Part shown: positions 25,335 through 34,479 of the stretch, piece after piece
How positions within the stretch are numbered: position 1 is the stretch's first letter
How the letters are laid out: every line of letters starts with the position of its first letter
NCBI GenBank assembly: GCA_964437595.1
Contig: CAYTHO010000015.1
Span: 1-64,000 of the forward strand
Length of the DNA stretch: 64,000 nt
Source of the DNA: DSYU01 sp964437595
GTDB taxonomy: Bacteria; Chloroflexota; Anaerolineae; Anaerolineales; Anaerolineaceae
Direction: 5' to 3'
The notes under the pieces: generated by a model
The model's database searches: none
What the model was told of the DNA's origin: nothing
Seen by the model: the letters and a program-made list of their open reading frames with translations, nothing else
Position numbers and translations under genes: made by a program

Positions 25335-28300
25335 ATGAGCGAAACAGGACAGATCGCAAAAAAACACCCCACGAAACACCAAAAGGAACTATCTAATCCA
25401 ATCCCGGTTAGCAGGACCATTGGCTTCTTTAATGGGGACCTCGGCCTCGAATGGACCCTGCGACCATGGTGGGGAGCCATGGATGCCGCCCAAAAGCATC
25501 ATGCCCGCCTGCTGGCCTGTTTTGGCCGGAATGTTTCCGGAAGTGTCAACTTTGAGCAGCAGAGCAATGTTCTCTATGATCTGGTTAAAGGGGTAAAGCT
25601 GGATGGGCTGGTCATCTGGAGAGCCGGGCTGCTGCGCAAGGTGGATGAAGCCAACGTCGAAACGTTCTGCGCGCAGTACGGCATCCCGGTGGTTACGCTG
25701 GAAGGCGCGGTAAAAGGCTATCCGCATATCACCTACGAAAATTACCAGAACATGAAAGACCTGGTGAATCACCTGATCGAGGTGCATGGCTACCAGAGGA
25801 TTGGCTTTATTGGAATGCACAAGGACCATGCCAGCTTTCAACAGCGCTACAAGGCTTACGAGGATTCCTTAACTGAGCACGGCATTCCCCTCAACCCGGC
25901 GCTGATCAAACCCTGGTTTTCGATTGATGAGTTAGATTCACTGCAAAACTCCGGCTCAACAATGGAAACTTTCCTAAGGGGCGCGGTAGCCAATAAGGTG
26001 CAGGCACTGGTAAGCGTTGCAGACGTTCAAGCAATTCAGGCAATGAAGCTGCTAAAAGCAATGGGGTGCAGAATACCAGAAGATGTTGCTATCATTGGCT
26101 ATGACGGATTCAACGAAAGCCATTCAGTCACTCCACCGCTGACCACCGTTCAGCCATCCTGGTATGACATGGGCTACCTGGCAGTTGAAACGCTTATCTC
26201 GGTGATCGAGGGCAAGCCTGCACCAGAAACGATCACCGTACCGTACCAGCTTAAGATCCGCCAATCTTGCGGCTGCAAAGATCCAAATGTCACATTCGCG
26301 GAAACCGAGGCACTCGCGGGGTTGAAAACGAGCGAGGGAACGCTCGATTTCGATGCAGTGGTTGAGGAGATGCTGCTCGCGTCGAAAGCAGGCGCGATTA
26401 CGGGGATGCGCCAGCAGGTAGCAGAACTGGTGCAGAGCTTTCTGGCAAACGCCAGCGGCGGAACCGGGGATGGCTTTATGACGAAACTGGAGGCAATCCT
26501 GCGCCAGGTAGTCGAGAACAAGCACGAAGTCGCTGCCTGGCAGGATACCCTCACCATTTTGCGCCGGCAGACCGCGGCGCGGGAGAACAGCGCGGCGCGG
26601 AAAAACAGCGCGGCGCGCGATTTAAGCATAGGATCGCTCGTCCAGGCGGAGGATCTGTTACAGCAAGCGCGGATATTAATTGGCAAGACCGCGGAACGCG
26701 TTGAGGTGGGCGAGCGGTTCCAGGCCGAGGCAAGGATGGACCGCTTACGCAGCGTGGGCCAGGCGCTGATCAGCACATTTGATGTGGACAAGCTGATGAA
26801 TGTGCTGGCAGAACAGCTTCCGAAACTGGGCATCCCCAGCTGCTACCTTTCGATCTTTGAAAACCCGCGGCGGTACTGGTACCCTGAACCTGCCCCAGAA
26901 TGGGCCAGACTGATTTTTGCCTACACCGAAAGCGGGTGGGTCGAGCTGCCAGGCGGTGGACTGCGCTTCCCATCCCACCAATTGGTCCCGGCGGAATTCT
27001 GGCAAAATGATATGCCGCGCAGCTATGTGGTTATGTCGTTATATTTCCGGGAGGATCTGATTGGTTTTGTGGTGTTTGAGGCGGGTTCGCGCGAGGGGAG
27101 CATATACGATGCGCTGCGAGGGGAGATCAGCAGCGCAATGGAAGGGGCGCAGTTGGTCCGGCGGGTGGAAAACCGCGCGATACAACTGCAAACAGCCGCG
27201 GAGGTATCGCGAGCTGCCAGCAGTATCCTGGACACACAAAAGTTGTGTAACCAGGTGGTAAATGTGGTACGAGACCGTTTTCACATGTATTACACCGGGC
27301 TGTTCCTGGTGGATGAGAGCGAGAAGTGGGCCGAACTGCGGGCCGGCACCGGCGAAGCAGGGCAAACTATGCTGGAGCAAGGCCACAAGCTGGAGATTGG
27401 CAAAGCATCGATGATCGGGCAGTGCATCGCGATCAAACAGGCGCTGATCTGGCCAAACGTGGGAGAGGATATCCCACGTTACGAAAATCCTTCGCTGCCC
27501 GAAACACACTCGGAACTGGCGCTGCCATTGATCACTCGGGGGAAAGCCGTAGGCGCGCTTACCGTGCAAAGCGCAGAGAAAAACGCCTTCAGCCCGGAGG
27601 ACGTGACCATTTTACAGGCCATGGCAGATCAGCTGGCAAACGCTATCGAAAATGCGCGGCTGTTTGAACAAACCCAGCAGCGAGCGGTTGAGTTAAGCAA
27701 TGCCAGAGAAACTGCCGAAGCCGCCCGCCAGGAAGCTGAAAAAGCCCAAAGCGAAGCTGAGCGCGAGAAAGAGGCGGCTGAGCGAGCCAAAGAGGAAGCG
27801 GACAGGGCACGCCAGGATACAGAGGCGGCCAACCGCAGCCTGGCTGCTCAAATGTGGCAAACGGAGGGCCAGTCCCTTCTCAATGAAAGGATGCGGGGCG
27901 AACAGGAAATCCCTATCCTGGCCAGCAACGTCATCCAGCAGTTATGCAGGTACCTGGACGCGCAGGTTGGGGCCCTATATCTCCTGGAAGGTGAGGTACT
28001 CAACCTGACGGGCACGTATGCTCACCGGGGCAAATCCCAGGCCGGGCAGGTGCAGCCCGGCGAGGGAACAGTAGGGCAGGCTGCCCTTGAAAACCGGACC
28101 ATTGTCACAAGCATCCCCAGCGATACCATCGCAGCAGTCTATGCGGCATCTGGCGAGCTGCTGCCCAGGAACATCATAACGGCGCCGCTGGTGTATGATG
28201 ATCAATTGATTGGGGTGATCGAGATAGAAGCGGCAAATGAGCTCACCCTGCGGCAGATGGCTTTTCTGGACCGGTCACTGGAGGGAATTGCCGTGGCCTT

Positions 28301-30815
28301 TATGACGGCCCAGGCGCGCAAACGGGTCAACGAGCTGCTTGCGCAGACCCGCCAGCAAGCGGAAGAACTGCAGTCCCAAGAAGAAGAGCTGCGCGCCGCC
28401 AACGAGGAATTAGAATTACAGACCGAAAGCCTGCGAGCTTCCGAAACCCAACTAAAGGCAAACCAGGCGCAGCTTGAAGCGGTCAACGCCGCACTGGAAG
28501 AAAAAGCTGCCGCCCTCCAACAAAGCAGCATGGCGCTGAAAGAACAGCAGGATATCCTCGACCGGCAAAACCAGGAGCTGCGCGCCGCCCAACAAGATCT
28601 GCAGCAAAAGGCAGCCGACCTGGCCCTGGCAAACCGGTATAAATCGGAATTTCTCGCCAATATGTCGCACGAGCTGCGCACGCCGCTGAACAGCCTGCTT
28701 CTTCTGGCCAACATGCTGTCGAAAAATGAACAGAGGAACCTCACGCCGGAACAGGTGGAGTCGGCTCAGATCATTTACAGCAGCGGTACAGATCTGCTCG
28801 ATTTGATTAACGATGTCCTGGATCTCGCAAAGGTGGAGTCAGGGCGGATGGACTTGCACTTTGCCCCAATGGACCCCCGGCGGCTGGCAGATAACCTGCG
28901 CGCCGTCTTTGGATACATTGCCGAGGAGCGGGGGGTGGAATTCACGATCACCGCGGCGGACAATCTGCCTGCCAGCATTATCACTGACCAGCAGCGAGTG
29001 GAACAGATTCTCAAGAATTTACTTTCCAATGCCTTTAAGTTCACCACGGAAGGCAGCGTGCGGCTGGATATTGCCATGACCGGCGGCGGACAACCTGATG
29101 ACAATGGAGGAAAGGCAGATGGAGACCTGGCGCCATCCGCGGGAGGCATCGACCCGGGCCAGGCTGTGGCAATTTCGGTCGCCGATACCGGCATTGGCAT
29201 GACGCCTGAACAGCAGAAGATCGTTTTTGAAGCATTCCAGCAAGCAGACGGCAGCACAAGCCGCCAGTACGGCGGCACCGGGTTGGGCCTGACGATTTCG
29301 CGAGAGCTGGCAGCCCAGTTGGGCGGGCGCATCGATTTAGAAAGCACATTTGGCAAAGGCAGTACGTTTACCCTGGTTCTGCCCATTGGCAAACCAAAAA
29401 CGCCGACCCCATCCAATTGGAAGAACCTGGAGCCAGCGTGGCCTCACCCGCAGAGTAAGGTAGAACCGCCACCGGTTGCTCCGTTTATCACCCCGCCGGA
29501 GAGAGCGGAAAATCGTTCTGCAGGGCCATCAAAGGTCAGCGAGGCGCCAGCAGAATCTCGCGAACGCGACAACCGCACGCTGCCCGCCGCCTGGACAGCG
29601 CGAAAGGATGACCGGGATGATCTGCAAGAAGGGGACAAGATCCTGCTGGTTATTGAGGACGATGCCAAATTCGCGCGCATTGTTCATGATTATGCCCGCA
29701 ACCGGAAATTCAAGTGCCTGATCGCGGAAGATGGTGAGACCGGCATCAAAATCATCCAGAATTACCAGGTAGATGCCGTAATGCTTGACTTAAAACTGCC
29801 CAACATGAGCGGGTGGGAAGTATTGGATATGATTAAGGGAGATCCTAAAACACGGCACATCCCGGTTCATGTTATGTCGGTCTCCGATGTAGACCATAAT
29901 GCGCAGGCGCACGGCGCGATTGGCTTTCTTTCCAAGCCTGTCAAACAGGAAGATTTCGAGGCATCTTTCCGCAACATCGAAGGGTTCATCAACCGCAATA
30001 TCCGTTCGCTACTGCTGGTTGAGGATGACCTTACACAGCGCAATCATATCCACAAGCTGCTGGATGGGAACGATGTGCTGATCCGCGAAGTCTCCACCGG
30101 AAAGGCCGCGCTGGAAATCCTGGCTGTGCAGCCTTTTGACTGCATCATCCTGGACCTCAACTTACCGGACATGACGGGTTTTGAACTGCTCAGCCGGATG
30201 GAATCCGACCGCACCCTGCCCAAGTGCCCGGTGATCGTATACGCCGGGAGAGAATTGACAGACGCCGAGAACCAGGAACTGATGCAGTTCGCGGAAAACG
30301 TGGTCGTCAAAGGAGTACGCTCACCCGAACGGTTAATGGATGAGACGGCTCTCTTTCTGCACCGGATTTTTGCCAACATGTCAGAAGATCAGCAGCAGAC
30401 GATAAAACGTCTGCATGACCATGAAGTGATCCTCAATGGTAAAAAAATCCTGGTCGTGGATGACGACATGCGCAGCGCCATTGCACTGTCGCGCCTGCTC
30501 AATGGGGAAGGCCTCAAAACGCACATTGCAACGAGCGGGCAGAAGGCATTGGATTTGTTAGGGCAGCAGCAGATTGATCTGGTACTGCTGGATATCATGC
30601 TGCCGGGGATGGATGGTTACGAGGTCACCAGGCGCATTCGGGCAAACCCGCATTTTCACGACCTGCCCGTTCTGGCGCTCACCGCCAAGGCAATGGTAGG
30701 GGATCGAGATAAATGCATTGAAGCCGGGGCAAATGATTATTTGACCAAACCAGTTTCGCCCGAGCGGCTGTTTTCAATGCTGCGCCTGTGGTTGAACAAA
30801 AAAACCTATAGTTGA
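25335..30815 (+). CDS. Giant hybrid sensor kinase: LacI-type ligand-binding head, GAF domains, kinase core, three receivers
   Basis: About 1826 residues with no signal peptide or membrane helix. Residues about 20-330 are a LacI/PBP1-type sugar-binding domain without its DNA-binding helix-turn-helix (VAIIGYDGFNESHSVTPPLTTV). Three GAF-like regions follow (about 470-640, 640-790, 855-1000), separated by coiled coils. The kinase core has phospho-accepting His1112 (MSHELRTPLN), DTGIGM and GTGLGLTIS. Receivers carry acceptors Asp1485 (VMLDLKLPN), Asp1607 (IILDLNLPD) and Asp1753 (VLLDIMLPG). The second receiver's lysine segment (VVVKGVRSP) is atypical. An imperfect 18-base repeat at 26574-26617 encodes AARxNS units. 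It would sense a soluble ligand in the cytoplasm; the target is unknown. ATG 25335 is chosen over an upstream TTG. Confidence 0.88.
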   Translation: MSETGQIAKKHPTKHQKELSNPIPVSRTIGFFNGDLGLEWTLRPWWGAMDAAQKHHARLLACFGRNVSGSVNFEQQSNVLYDLVKGVKLDGLVIWRAGLLRKVDEANVETFCAQYGIPVVTLEGAVKGYPHITYENYQNMKDLVNHLIEVHGYQRIGFIGMHKDHASFQQRYKAYEDSLTEHGIPLNPALIKPWFSIDELDSLQNSGSTMETFLRGAVANKVQALVSVADVQAIQAMKLLKAMGCRIPEDVAIIGYDGFNESHSVTPPLTTVQPSWYDMGYLAVETLISVIEGKPAPETITVPYQLKIRQSCGCKDPNVTFAETEALAGLKTSEGTLDFDAVVEEMLLASKAGAITGMRQQVAELVQSFLANASGGTGDGFMTKLEAILRQVVENKHEVAAWQDTLTILRRQTAARENSAARKNSAARDLSIGSLVQAEDLLQQARILIGKTAERVEVGERFQAEARMDRLRSVGQALISTFDVDKLMNVLAEQLPKLGIPSCYLSIFENPRRYWYPEPAPEWARLIFAYTESGWVELPGGGLRFPSHQLVPAEFWQNDMPRSYVVMSLYFREDLIGFVVFEAGSREGSIYDALRGEISSAMEGAQLVRRVENRAIQLQTAAEVSRAASSILDTQKLCNQVVNVVRDRFHMYYTGLFLVDESEKWAELRAGTGEAGQTMLEQGHKLEIGKASMIGQCIAIKQALIWPNVGEDIPRYENPSLPETHSELALPLITRGKAVGALTVQSAEKNAFSPEDVTILQAMADQLANAIENARLFEQTQQRAVELSNARETAEAARQEAEKAQSEAEREKEAAERAKEEADRARQDTEAANRSLAAQMWQTEGQSLLNERMRGEQEIPILASNVIQQLCRYLDAQVGALYLLEGEVLNLTGTYAHRGKSQAGQVQPGEGTVGQAALENRTIVTSIPSDTIAAVYAASGELLPRNIITAPLVYDDQLIGVIEIEAANELTLRQMAFLDRSLEGIAVAFMTAQARKRVNELLAQTRQQAEELQSQEEELRAANEELELQTESLRASETQLKANQAQLEAVNAALEEKAAALQQSSMALKEQQDILDRQNQELRAAQQDLQQKAADLALANRYKSEFLANMSHELRTPLNSLLLLANMLSKNEQRNLTPEQVESAQIIYSSGTDLLDLINDVLDLAKVESGRMDLHFAPMDPRRLADNLRAVFGYIAEERGVEFTITAADNLPASIITDQQRVEQILKNLLSNAFKFTTEGSVRLDIAMTGGGQPDDNGGKADGDLAPSAGGIDPGQAVAISVADTGIGMTPEQQKIVFEAFQQADGSTSRQYGGTGLGLTISRELAAQLGGRIDLESTFGKGSTFTLVLPIGKPKTPTPSNWKNLEPAWPHPQSKVEPPPVAPFITPPERAENRSAGPSKVSEAPAESRERDNRTLPAAWTARKDDRDDLQEGDKILLVIEDDAKFARIVHDYARNRKFKCLIAEDGETGIKIIQNYQVDAVMLDLKLPNMSGWEVLDMIKGDPKTRHIPVHVMSVSDVDHNAQAHGAIGFLSKPVKQEDFEASFRNIEGFINRNIRSLLLVEDDLTQRNHIHKLLDGNDVLIREVSTGKAALEILAVQPFDCIILDLNLPDMTGFELLSRMESDRTLPKCPVIVYAGRELTDAENQELMQFAENVVVKGVRSPERLMDETALFLHRIFANMSEDQQQTIKRLHDHEVILNGKKILVVDDDMRSAIALSRLLNGEGLKTHIATSGQKALDLLGQQQIDLVLLDIMLPGMDGYEVTRRIRANPHFHDLPVLALTAKAMVGDRDKCIEAGANDYLTKPVSPERLFSMLRLWLNKKTYS

Positions 30816-30827
30816 CAGCTTTGTTTA

Positions 30828-30856
30828 TTGACAGCCCCCGGTAAGCGCGGTATGTT
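30828..30856 (+). promoter_or_regulatory. xseA promoter with minimal leader
   Basis: TTGACA (30828-30833), 17 bases, TATGTT (30851-30856). The xseA ATG is at 30866, so transcription would begin within a few bases of the start codon. A second TTGACA lies at 30812-30817. Confidence 0.6.
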
Positions 30857-30865
30857 AATGAAACC

Positions 30866-32131
30866 ATGACACAATTTCCCCTATTTCAGACACTCTGGCT
30901 GTCTGTCACCGAGCTGACCCGCTACCTGCGCGACCTGATCGATGGAGATACCGTGCTCCAGGATATCTGGGTGCGCGGAGAAGTGTCCAATTTATCGCGG
31001 CCCGGCTCTGGGCATCTCTACTTCACCCTGAAGGACAGCGGGGCGGCGTTGAAATGCGTGATCTGGCGATCGACGGCGCTGCGGCTGCGGTTTGGGCTGC
31101 AGAACGGCCTGGCGGTGGAGGCTCATGGGGCCATCAGCATCTACGAGCGCGACGGAGCCTACCAGTTGTACGTGGACGCGCTGCGCCCGGCGGGCGAGGG
31201 CCTGCTGTACCAGGAATTCCTGCGGTTAAAGAGCCGCCTGGAGGCCGAAGGGTTATTTGATGAAGAGCGCAAGCGGCCCATTCCGGAGCGACCAGCACGG
31301 ATTGGCATTGTCACCTCGCCAACGGGAGCGGCTTTGCAGGATATGCTCAACACGCTGCGCCTGCGCTACCCGCTGGCAGAGGTTCTTCTGGCGCCCTGTT
31401 CCGTGCAGGGTGACAGCGCGCCGGGGGAGATTGTGGCAGGGCTCAAAGCACTGTGCCGGGACGGCACGCCAGATGTAGTGATCGTAGCGCGCGGGGGCGG
31501 ATCATTAGAAGACTTATGGGCCTTCAACGATGAGCGTGTGGTGCGCGCAATTGCTGGGTCACCGGCGCCAGTGATCACCGGGATAGGGCACGAGACGGAT
31601 TTTACGCTGGCAGATTTCGCCGCGGACCTGCGCGCGCCCACTCCCACAGGGGCCGCTGTTGCCGCCACGCCCGACCGGGCCGATTTGAAGTCGGAGTTGT
31701 TCGGGGTGCAAACGCGGCTGGGGACGGCTATCCTGTATGTAATCAGCCAGCACAGTCAGGCGCTGAATGGACTTCGCCAGCGGCTGGCGCGGGCAACGCC
31801 CGAGCGCTGGATACAGGGGGAACGGCAGGGGGTCGATGATCTGCTGCAGCGCGGTCAGCGCGCGCTGTACCATGCGCTGCAACTGCGCCGTGCGCACCTG
31901 GGCGGGCTGCACAACCGGCTGGAAGCGCTGAACCCGCGTGCTGTTCTGCAGCGAGGGTACGCGCTGGTACTGCACGCAGATGGGCGCCCGGTGGGAAGCG
32001 CGGGCGAAACGCAGGTGGGTGAGGTGGTGACAGTTCAAATGCGAGATGGGCAATTAGACGCGCGCATCGAAGCGGTTCAAACCCGCGCGCCAGCAGGCGC
32101 CGGCGCGGATGCGGAGCAGGCCGGGACCTGA
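30866..32131 (+). CDS. xseA: Exodeoxyribonuclease VII large subunit
   Basis: A 421-residue protein. It has an N-terminal OB-fold (VTELTRYLRDLIDGD, EVSNLSRPGSGHLYFTLKD) and the catalytic core motifs IGIVTSPTGAALQDMLNTLR, VVIVARGGGSLEDLWAFNDE and ITGIGHETDFTLADFAAD. A C-terminal coiled coil follows. With XseB it degrades single-stranded DNA into oligonucleotides during repair. The gene lies just after the giant kinase with its own promoter. Confidence 0.95.
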   Translation: MTQFPLFQTLWLSVTELTRYLRDLIDGDTVLQDIWVRGEVSNLSRPGSGHLYFTLKDSGAALKCVIWRSTALRLRFGLQNGLAVEAHGAISIYERDGAYQLYVDALRPAGEGLLYQEFLRLKSRLEAEGLFDEERKRPIPERPARIGIVTSPTGAALQDMLNTLRLRYPLAEVLLAPCSVQGDSAPGEIVAGLKALCRDGTPDVVIVARGGGSLEDLWAFNDERVVRAIAGSPAPVITGIGHETDFTLADFAADLRAPTPTGAAVAATPDRADLKSELFGVQTRLGTAILYVISQHSQALNGLRQRLARATPERWIQGERQGVDDLLQRGQRALYHALQLRRAHLGGLHNRLEALNPRAVLQRGYALVLHADGRPVGSAGETQVGEVVTVQMRDGQLDARIEAVQTRAPAGAGADAEQAGT

Positions 32132-32210
32132 GGCAACGCGTGTCCACGTGCGTGCTGGCGCGCGGGGGTGCTGGTAAAGAAAATGACAGCAATTGATAGG
32201 AGCAGGCAGG

Positions 32211-32453
32211 ATGGGAAAATCTTCCGATAAAATTCAATCCCTCAGCTACGAACAGGCGTTCGCGGAGCTGGAGGAAATTGTTTATGGGCTTGAGACGAAC
32301 CAGAAAACGCTGGATGAGGCCATTGCGTTGTTTGAACGCGGACAGGCACTGGCAAAGCACTGCGCTGGCTTGCTGGATAAGGCAGAGCTGCGAGTACGGC
32401 AGTTGAACACGCTGGATGCCGGTGCAGCAGGTGAATTGGAGACAGATCTGTAA
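32211..32453 (+). CDS. xseB: Exodeoxyribonuclease VII small subunit
   Basis: An 80-residue protein of normal XseB size. SYEQAFAELEEIVYGLETNQ and LDEAIALFERGQALAKHC are family hallmarks of the helical hairpin that coats XseA. ATG 32211 follows AGGAG. It lies 79 bases after xseA, as expected for the pair. Confidence 0.93.
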   Translation: MGKSSDKIQSLSYEQAFAELEEIVYGLETNQKTLDEAIALFERGQALAKHCAGLLDKAELRVRQLNTLDAGAAGELETDL

Positions 32454-32530
32454 TAACGGTAATCACACGGGGGCGTTCCTGAGACAGTTCAGGCAGGCAC
32501 CGAATCATACTTTCGCAGGAATGAACGTAC

Positions 32531-32995
32531 ATGTATAAGGAAATTGACGTATTTCGAGAGATTATTGGAAACCATGTGCTGTTTATTGGTTTGTTCGCCT
32601 GGGGGCTGGCGCAGTTTTTGAAGGTTCCCATTGCTTACATTCTGCACCGCCGATTAAACTGGAGATTGATGTTCAGCAGCGGGGGAATGCCCAGCTCGCA
32701 CTCGGCGCTGATTACTTCAATTACGCTGGCAACAGGTTTTTATGCCGGATTCAACTCACCGATATTTGCGCTGGCCTTTGCCATGGCAATGATCGTAGTG
32801 TACGACGCGGCAGGGGTGCGGCGAGAAGCCGGGCGGCATGCTGAAAAGATCAATGTGCTGGTCAATGAGTTCTTCAGCGGCCAGCCCATTTCCGATAAAC
32901 AGCTAAAAGAGGTGATTGGGCATACACCAGCCCAGGTAGTAGTGGGAGTCGCGTTGGGGCTGGGTACAGCGGCCCTTTTTTACATTTTGTGGTAA
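32531..32995 (+). CDS. Divergent PAP2-family membrane protein (YuiD-like)
   Basis: A 154-residue membrane protein with about four helices. The motifs GGMPSSHSALITSI, YDAAGVRREAGRHAEKIN and LKEVIGHTPAQVVVG match the divergent PAP2 (DUF212) family, relatives of acid phosphatases acting on lipid phosphates. The substrate is unknown. It follows xseB and precedes the S1 gene, which has its own promoter. Confidence 0.85.
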   Translation: MYKEIDVFREIIGNHVLFIGLFAWGLAQFLKVPIAYILHRRLNWRLMFSSGGMPSSHSALITSITLATGFYAGFNSPIFALAFAMAMIVVYDAAGVRREAGRHAEKINVLVNEFFSGQPISDKQLKEVIGHTPAQVVVGVALGLGTAALFYILW

Positions 32996-33020
32996 GCAAT
33001 TTGCGAAATTCGGGGAAGGG

Positions 33021-33049
33021 TTGTCAAGATTATGATTCCCCTTTATAAT
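33021..33049 (+). promoter_or_regulatory. Promoter of the S1 ribosomal protein gene
   Basis: TTGTCA (33021-33026), 17 bases, TATAAT (33044-33049). An in-frame ATG at 33048 overlaps the -10 box and cannot be the start. The real ATG at 33084 has GGAG about 10 bases upstream. Confidence 0.75.
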
Positions 33050-33083
33050 GGACCATATCTTTATTCACCGGAGTCAAGATCGT

Positions 33084-34388
33084 ATGGACCAGAACGATGC
33101 TCAGCTCGAGCAGGGAGTGACGCCCGAGAACACTGAAAACAATGCTGATGGCAACAACATGGCTTCCTTGCTGGAAAACGAAGGGTTGACCCTCGATTTT
33201 CCTCAGCAGGGCGAAACGCGGACGGGTGTTATTGCCAGTCTCAGCCCTTCTCAGATTTTGGTAAGCATTGGCACGAAATCTGAGGGTATCATCAGTGGGA
33301 AAGAACTCGAAGCGATCCCACCTGAGGAGTTGGCGAAGTTAGAAGTCAACCAGGAAATCCCGGTTTACATCATAAACCCGGAAGACCAGAATGGCAACGT
33401 CGTCCTCTCATATATGCGGGCTCGCGAAGAAGTGAGCTGGCAGAAAGCTGAGGAGTTGCTGAAGTCGAAACAGGCATATCACAGCAGCATCATTGGCTAC
33501 AACAAAGGTGGCCTGATTGTTCCGCTGGATGGCCTGCGCGGCTTTGTGCCAGCTTCGCAGATCAGCTTATCGCGGCGCGCCGGTATGAGCGGAGAAACCC
33601 CAGAACAGCGCTGGAGCAAGATGGTGGGCGATGAAATCGATGTCGCGGTGATCGAAGTGGACCGCGAACGCCGCCGCCTGATCCTTTCGGAACGGGCTGC
33701 CAGCACCGAGACGCGCGAATCGTTGAAGGAGCGTGTGATCGATGAGCTGCAAGAGGGCGAAGTACGTGCCGGACGGGTCACCAGCCTGGCGGACTTTGGC
33801 GCTTTCGTCAATATCAACGGAGCGGATGGCCTGGTTCATCTCTCTGAGATTTCCTGGGACCGCATTCAGCACCCCAGCGAAGTATTGAAGGTTGGGCAGG
33901 ATGTAAAGGTCAAGGTCATCAGCATTGACCGCGACAAGAAGCGCATCGGCCTTTCCATTCGCCAGCTGCAGGAAGACCCCTGGACACAACGCGTGACCAA
34001 ATATCAGGTGGGCCAGCTGATTGAAGCAGGCATCACCCGCCTGACCAAGTTTGGCGCATTCGCTCGCTTGGAAGAGGATCTGGAAGGCCTGATCCACATT
34101 TCCGAGATCAGCGAGAAACGCATCGACCATCCCAAAGAGGTGCTGCACGAGGGCGATAATGTCACCCTGCGCATCATCAAGATCGACCCGGATAACCACC
34201 GGATCGGGCTAAGCCTGCGGCGGGTCGACTCGCAAGCCTACGCTGACCTGGACTGGCAGTCGCTCGAAGAGGTGATGGAAGACCTGAGCGAGAGCAGCGA
34301 AGTCGGCGAAGTCAGCGAGAGCAACGAAGTCAGCGAGAGCAACGAAGTCAGCGAGAGCAACGAAGGCGGCGAAGAGGCCGAAAAGTAA
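33084..34388 (+). CDS. rpsA: Ribosomal protein S1 (four S1 domains)
   Basis: A 434-residue protein with four S1 RNA-binding domains at roughly 45-120, 130-200, 215-285 and 300-375. Motifs include GFVPASQISL, RAGRVTSLADFGAFVNI and GADGLVHLSEISWDR. S1 helps mRNA bind the 30S subunit. It has fewer domains than the six of enterobacterial S1, as in many Gram-positive and Chloroflexota proteins. The acidic C-terminus has a tandem repeat ESNEVS from three 18-base units. An intrinsic terminator follows. Confidence 0.88.
   Translation: MDQNDAQLEQGVTPENTENNADGNNMASLLENEGLTLDFPQQGETRTGVIASLSPSQILVSIGTKSEGIISGKELEAIPPEELAKLEVNQEIPVYIINPEDQNGNVVLSYMRAREEVSWQKAEELLKSKQAYHSSIIGYNKGGLIVPLDGLRGFVPASQISLSRRAGMSGETPEQRWSKMVGDEIDVAVIEVDRERRRLILSERAASTETRESLKERVIDELQEGEVRAGRVTSLADFGAFVNINGADGLVHLSEISWDRIQHPSEVLKVGQDVKVKVISIDRDKKRIGLSIRQLQEDPWTQRVTKYQVGQLIEAGITRLTKFGAFARLEEDLEGLIHISEISEKRIDHPKEVLHEGDNVTLRIIKIDPDNHRIGLSLRRVDSQAYADLDWQSLEEVMEDLSESSEVGEVSESNEVSESNEVSESNEGGEEAEK
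34308..34361 (+). repeat. 18-base tandem repeat in the rpsA 3' end
   Basis: Three identical copies of GAAGTCAGCGAGAGCAAC (34308-34325, 34326-34343, 34344-34361) encode EVSESN repeats in the acidic tail. Copy number could vary between strains. Confidence 0.9.
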
Positions 34389-34409
34389 TTCAAACCGTTC
34401 AAACATTGG

Positions 34410-34450
34410 GGCTGTCCGAAAGTAAGTTACTCGGACAGCCTCTTTCTCTA
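34410..34450 (+). terminator. Intrinsic terminator of rpsA
   Basis: A 10-bp stem (GGCTGTCCGA, 34410-34419, with 34431-34440) and an 11-base loop, followed by a T-rich run TCTTTCTC. Confidence 0.85.
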
Positions 34451-34479
34451 TATTGCCCTGTGTGGTGTTTTGCCGGACC

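Noticed and set aside
33048..33083. Earlier ATG for the S1 protein
   Set aside because: It lies in the -10 box of the gene's own promoter.
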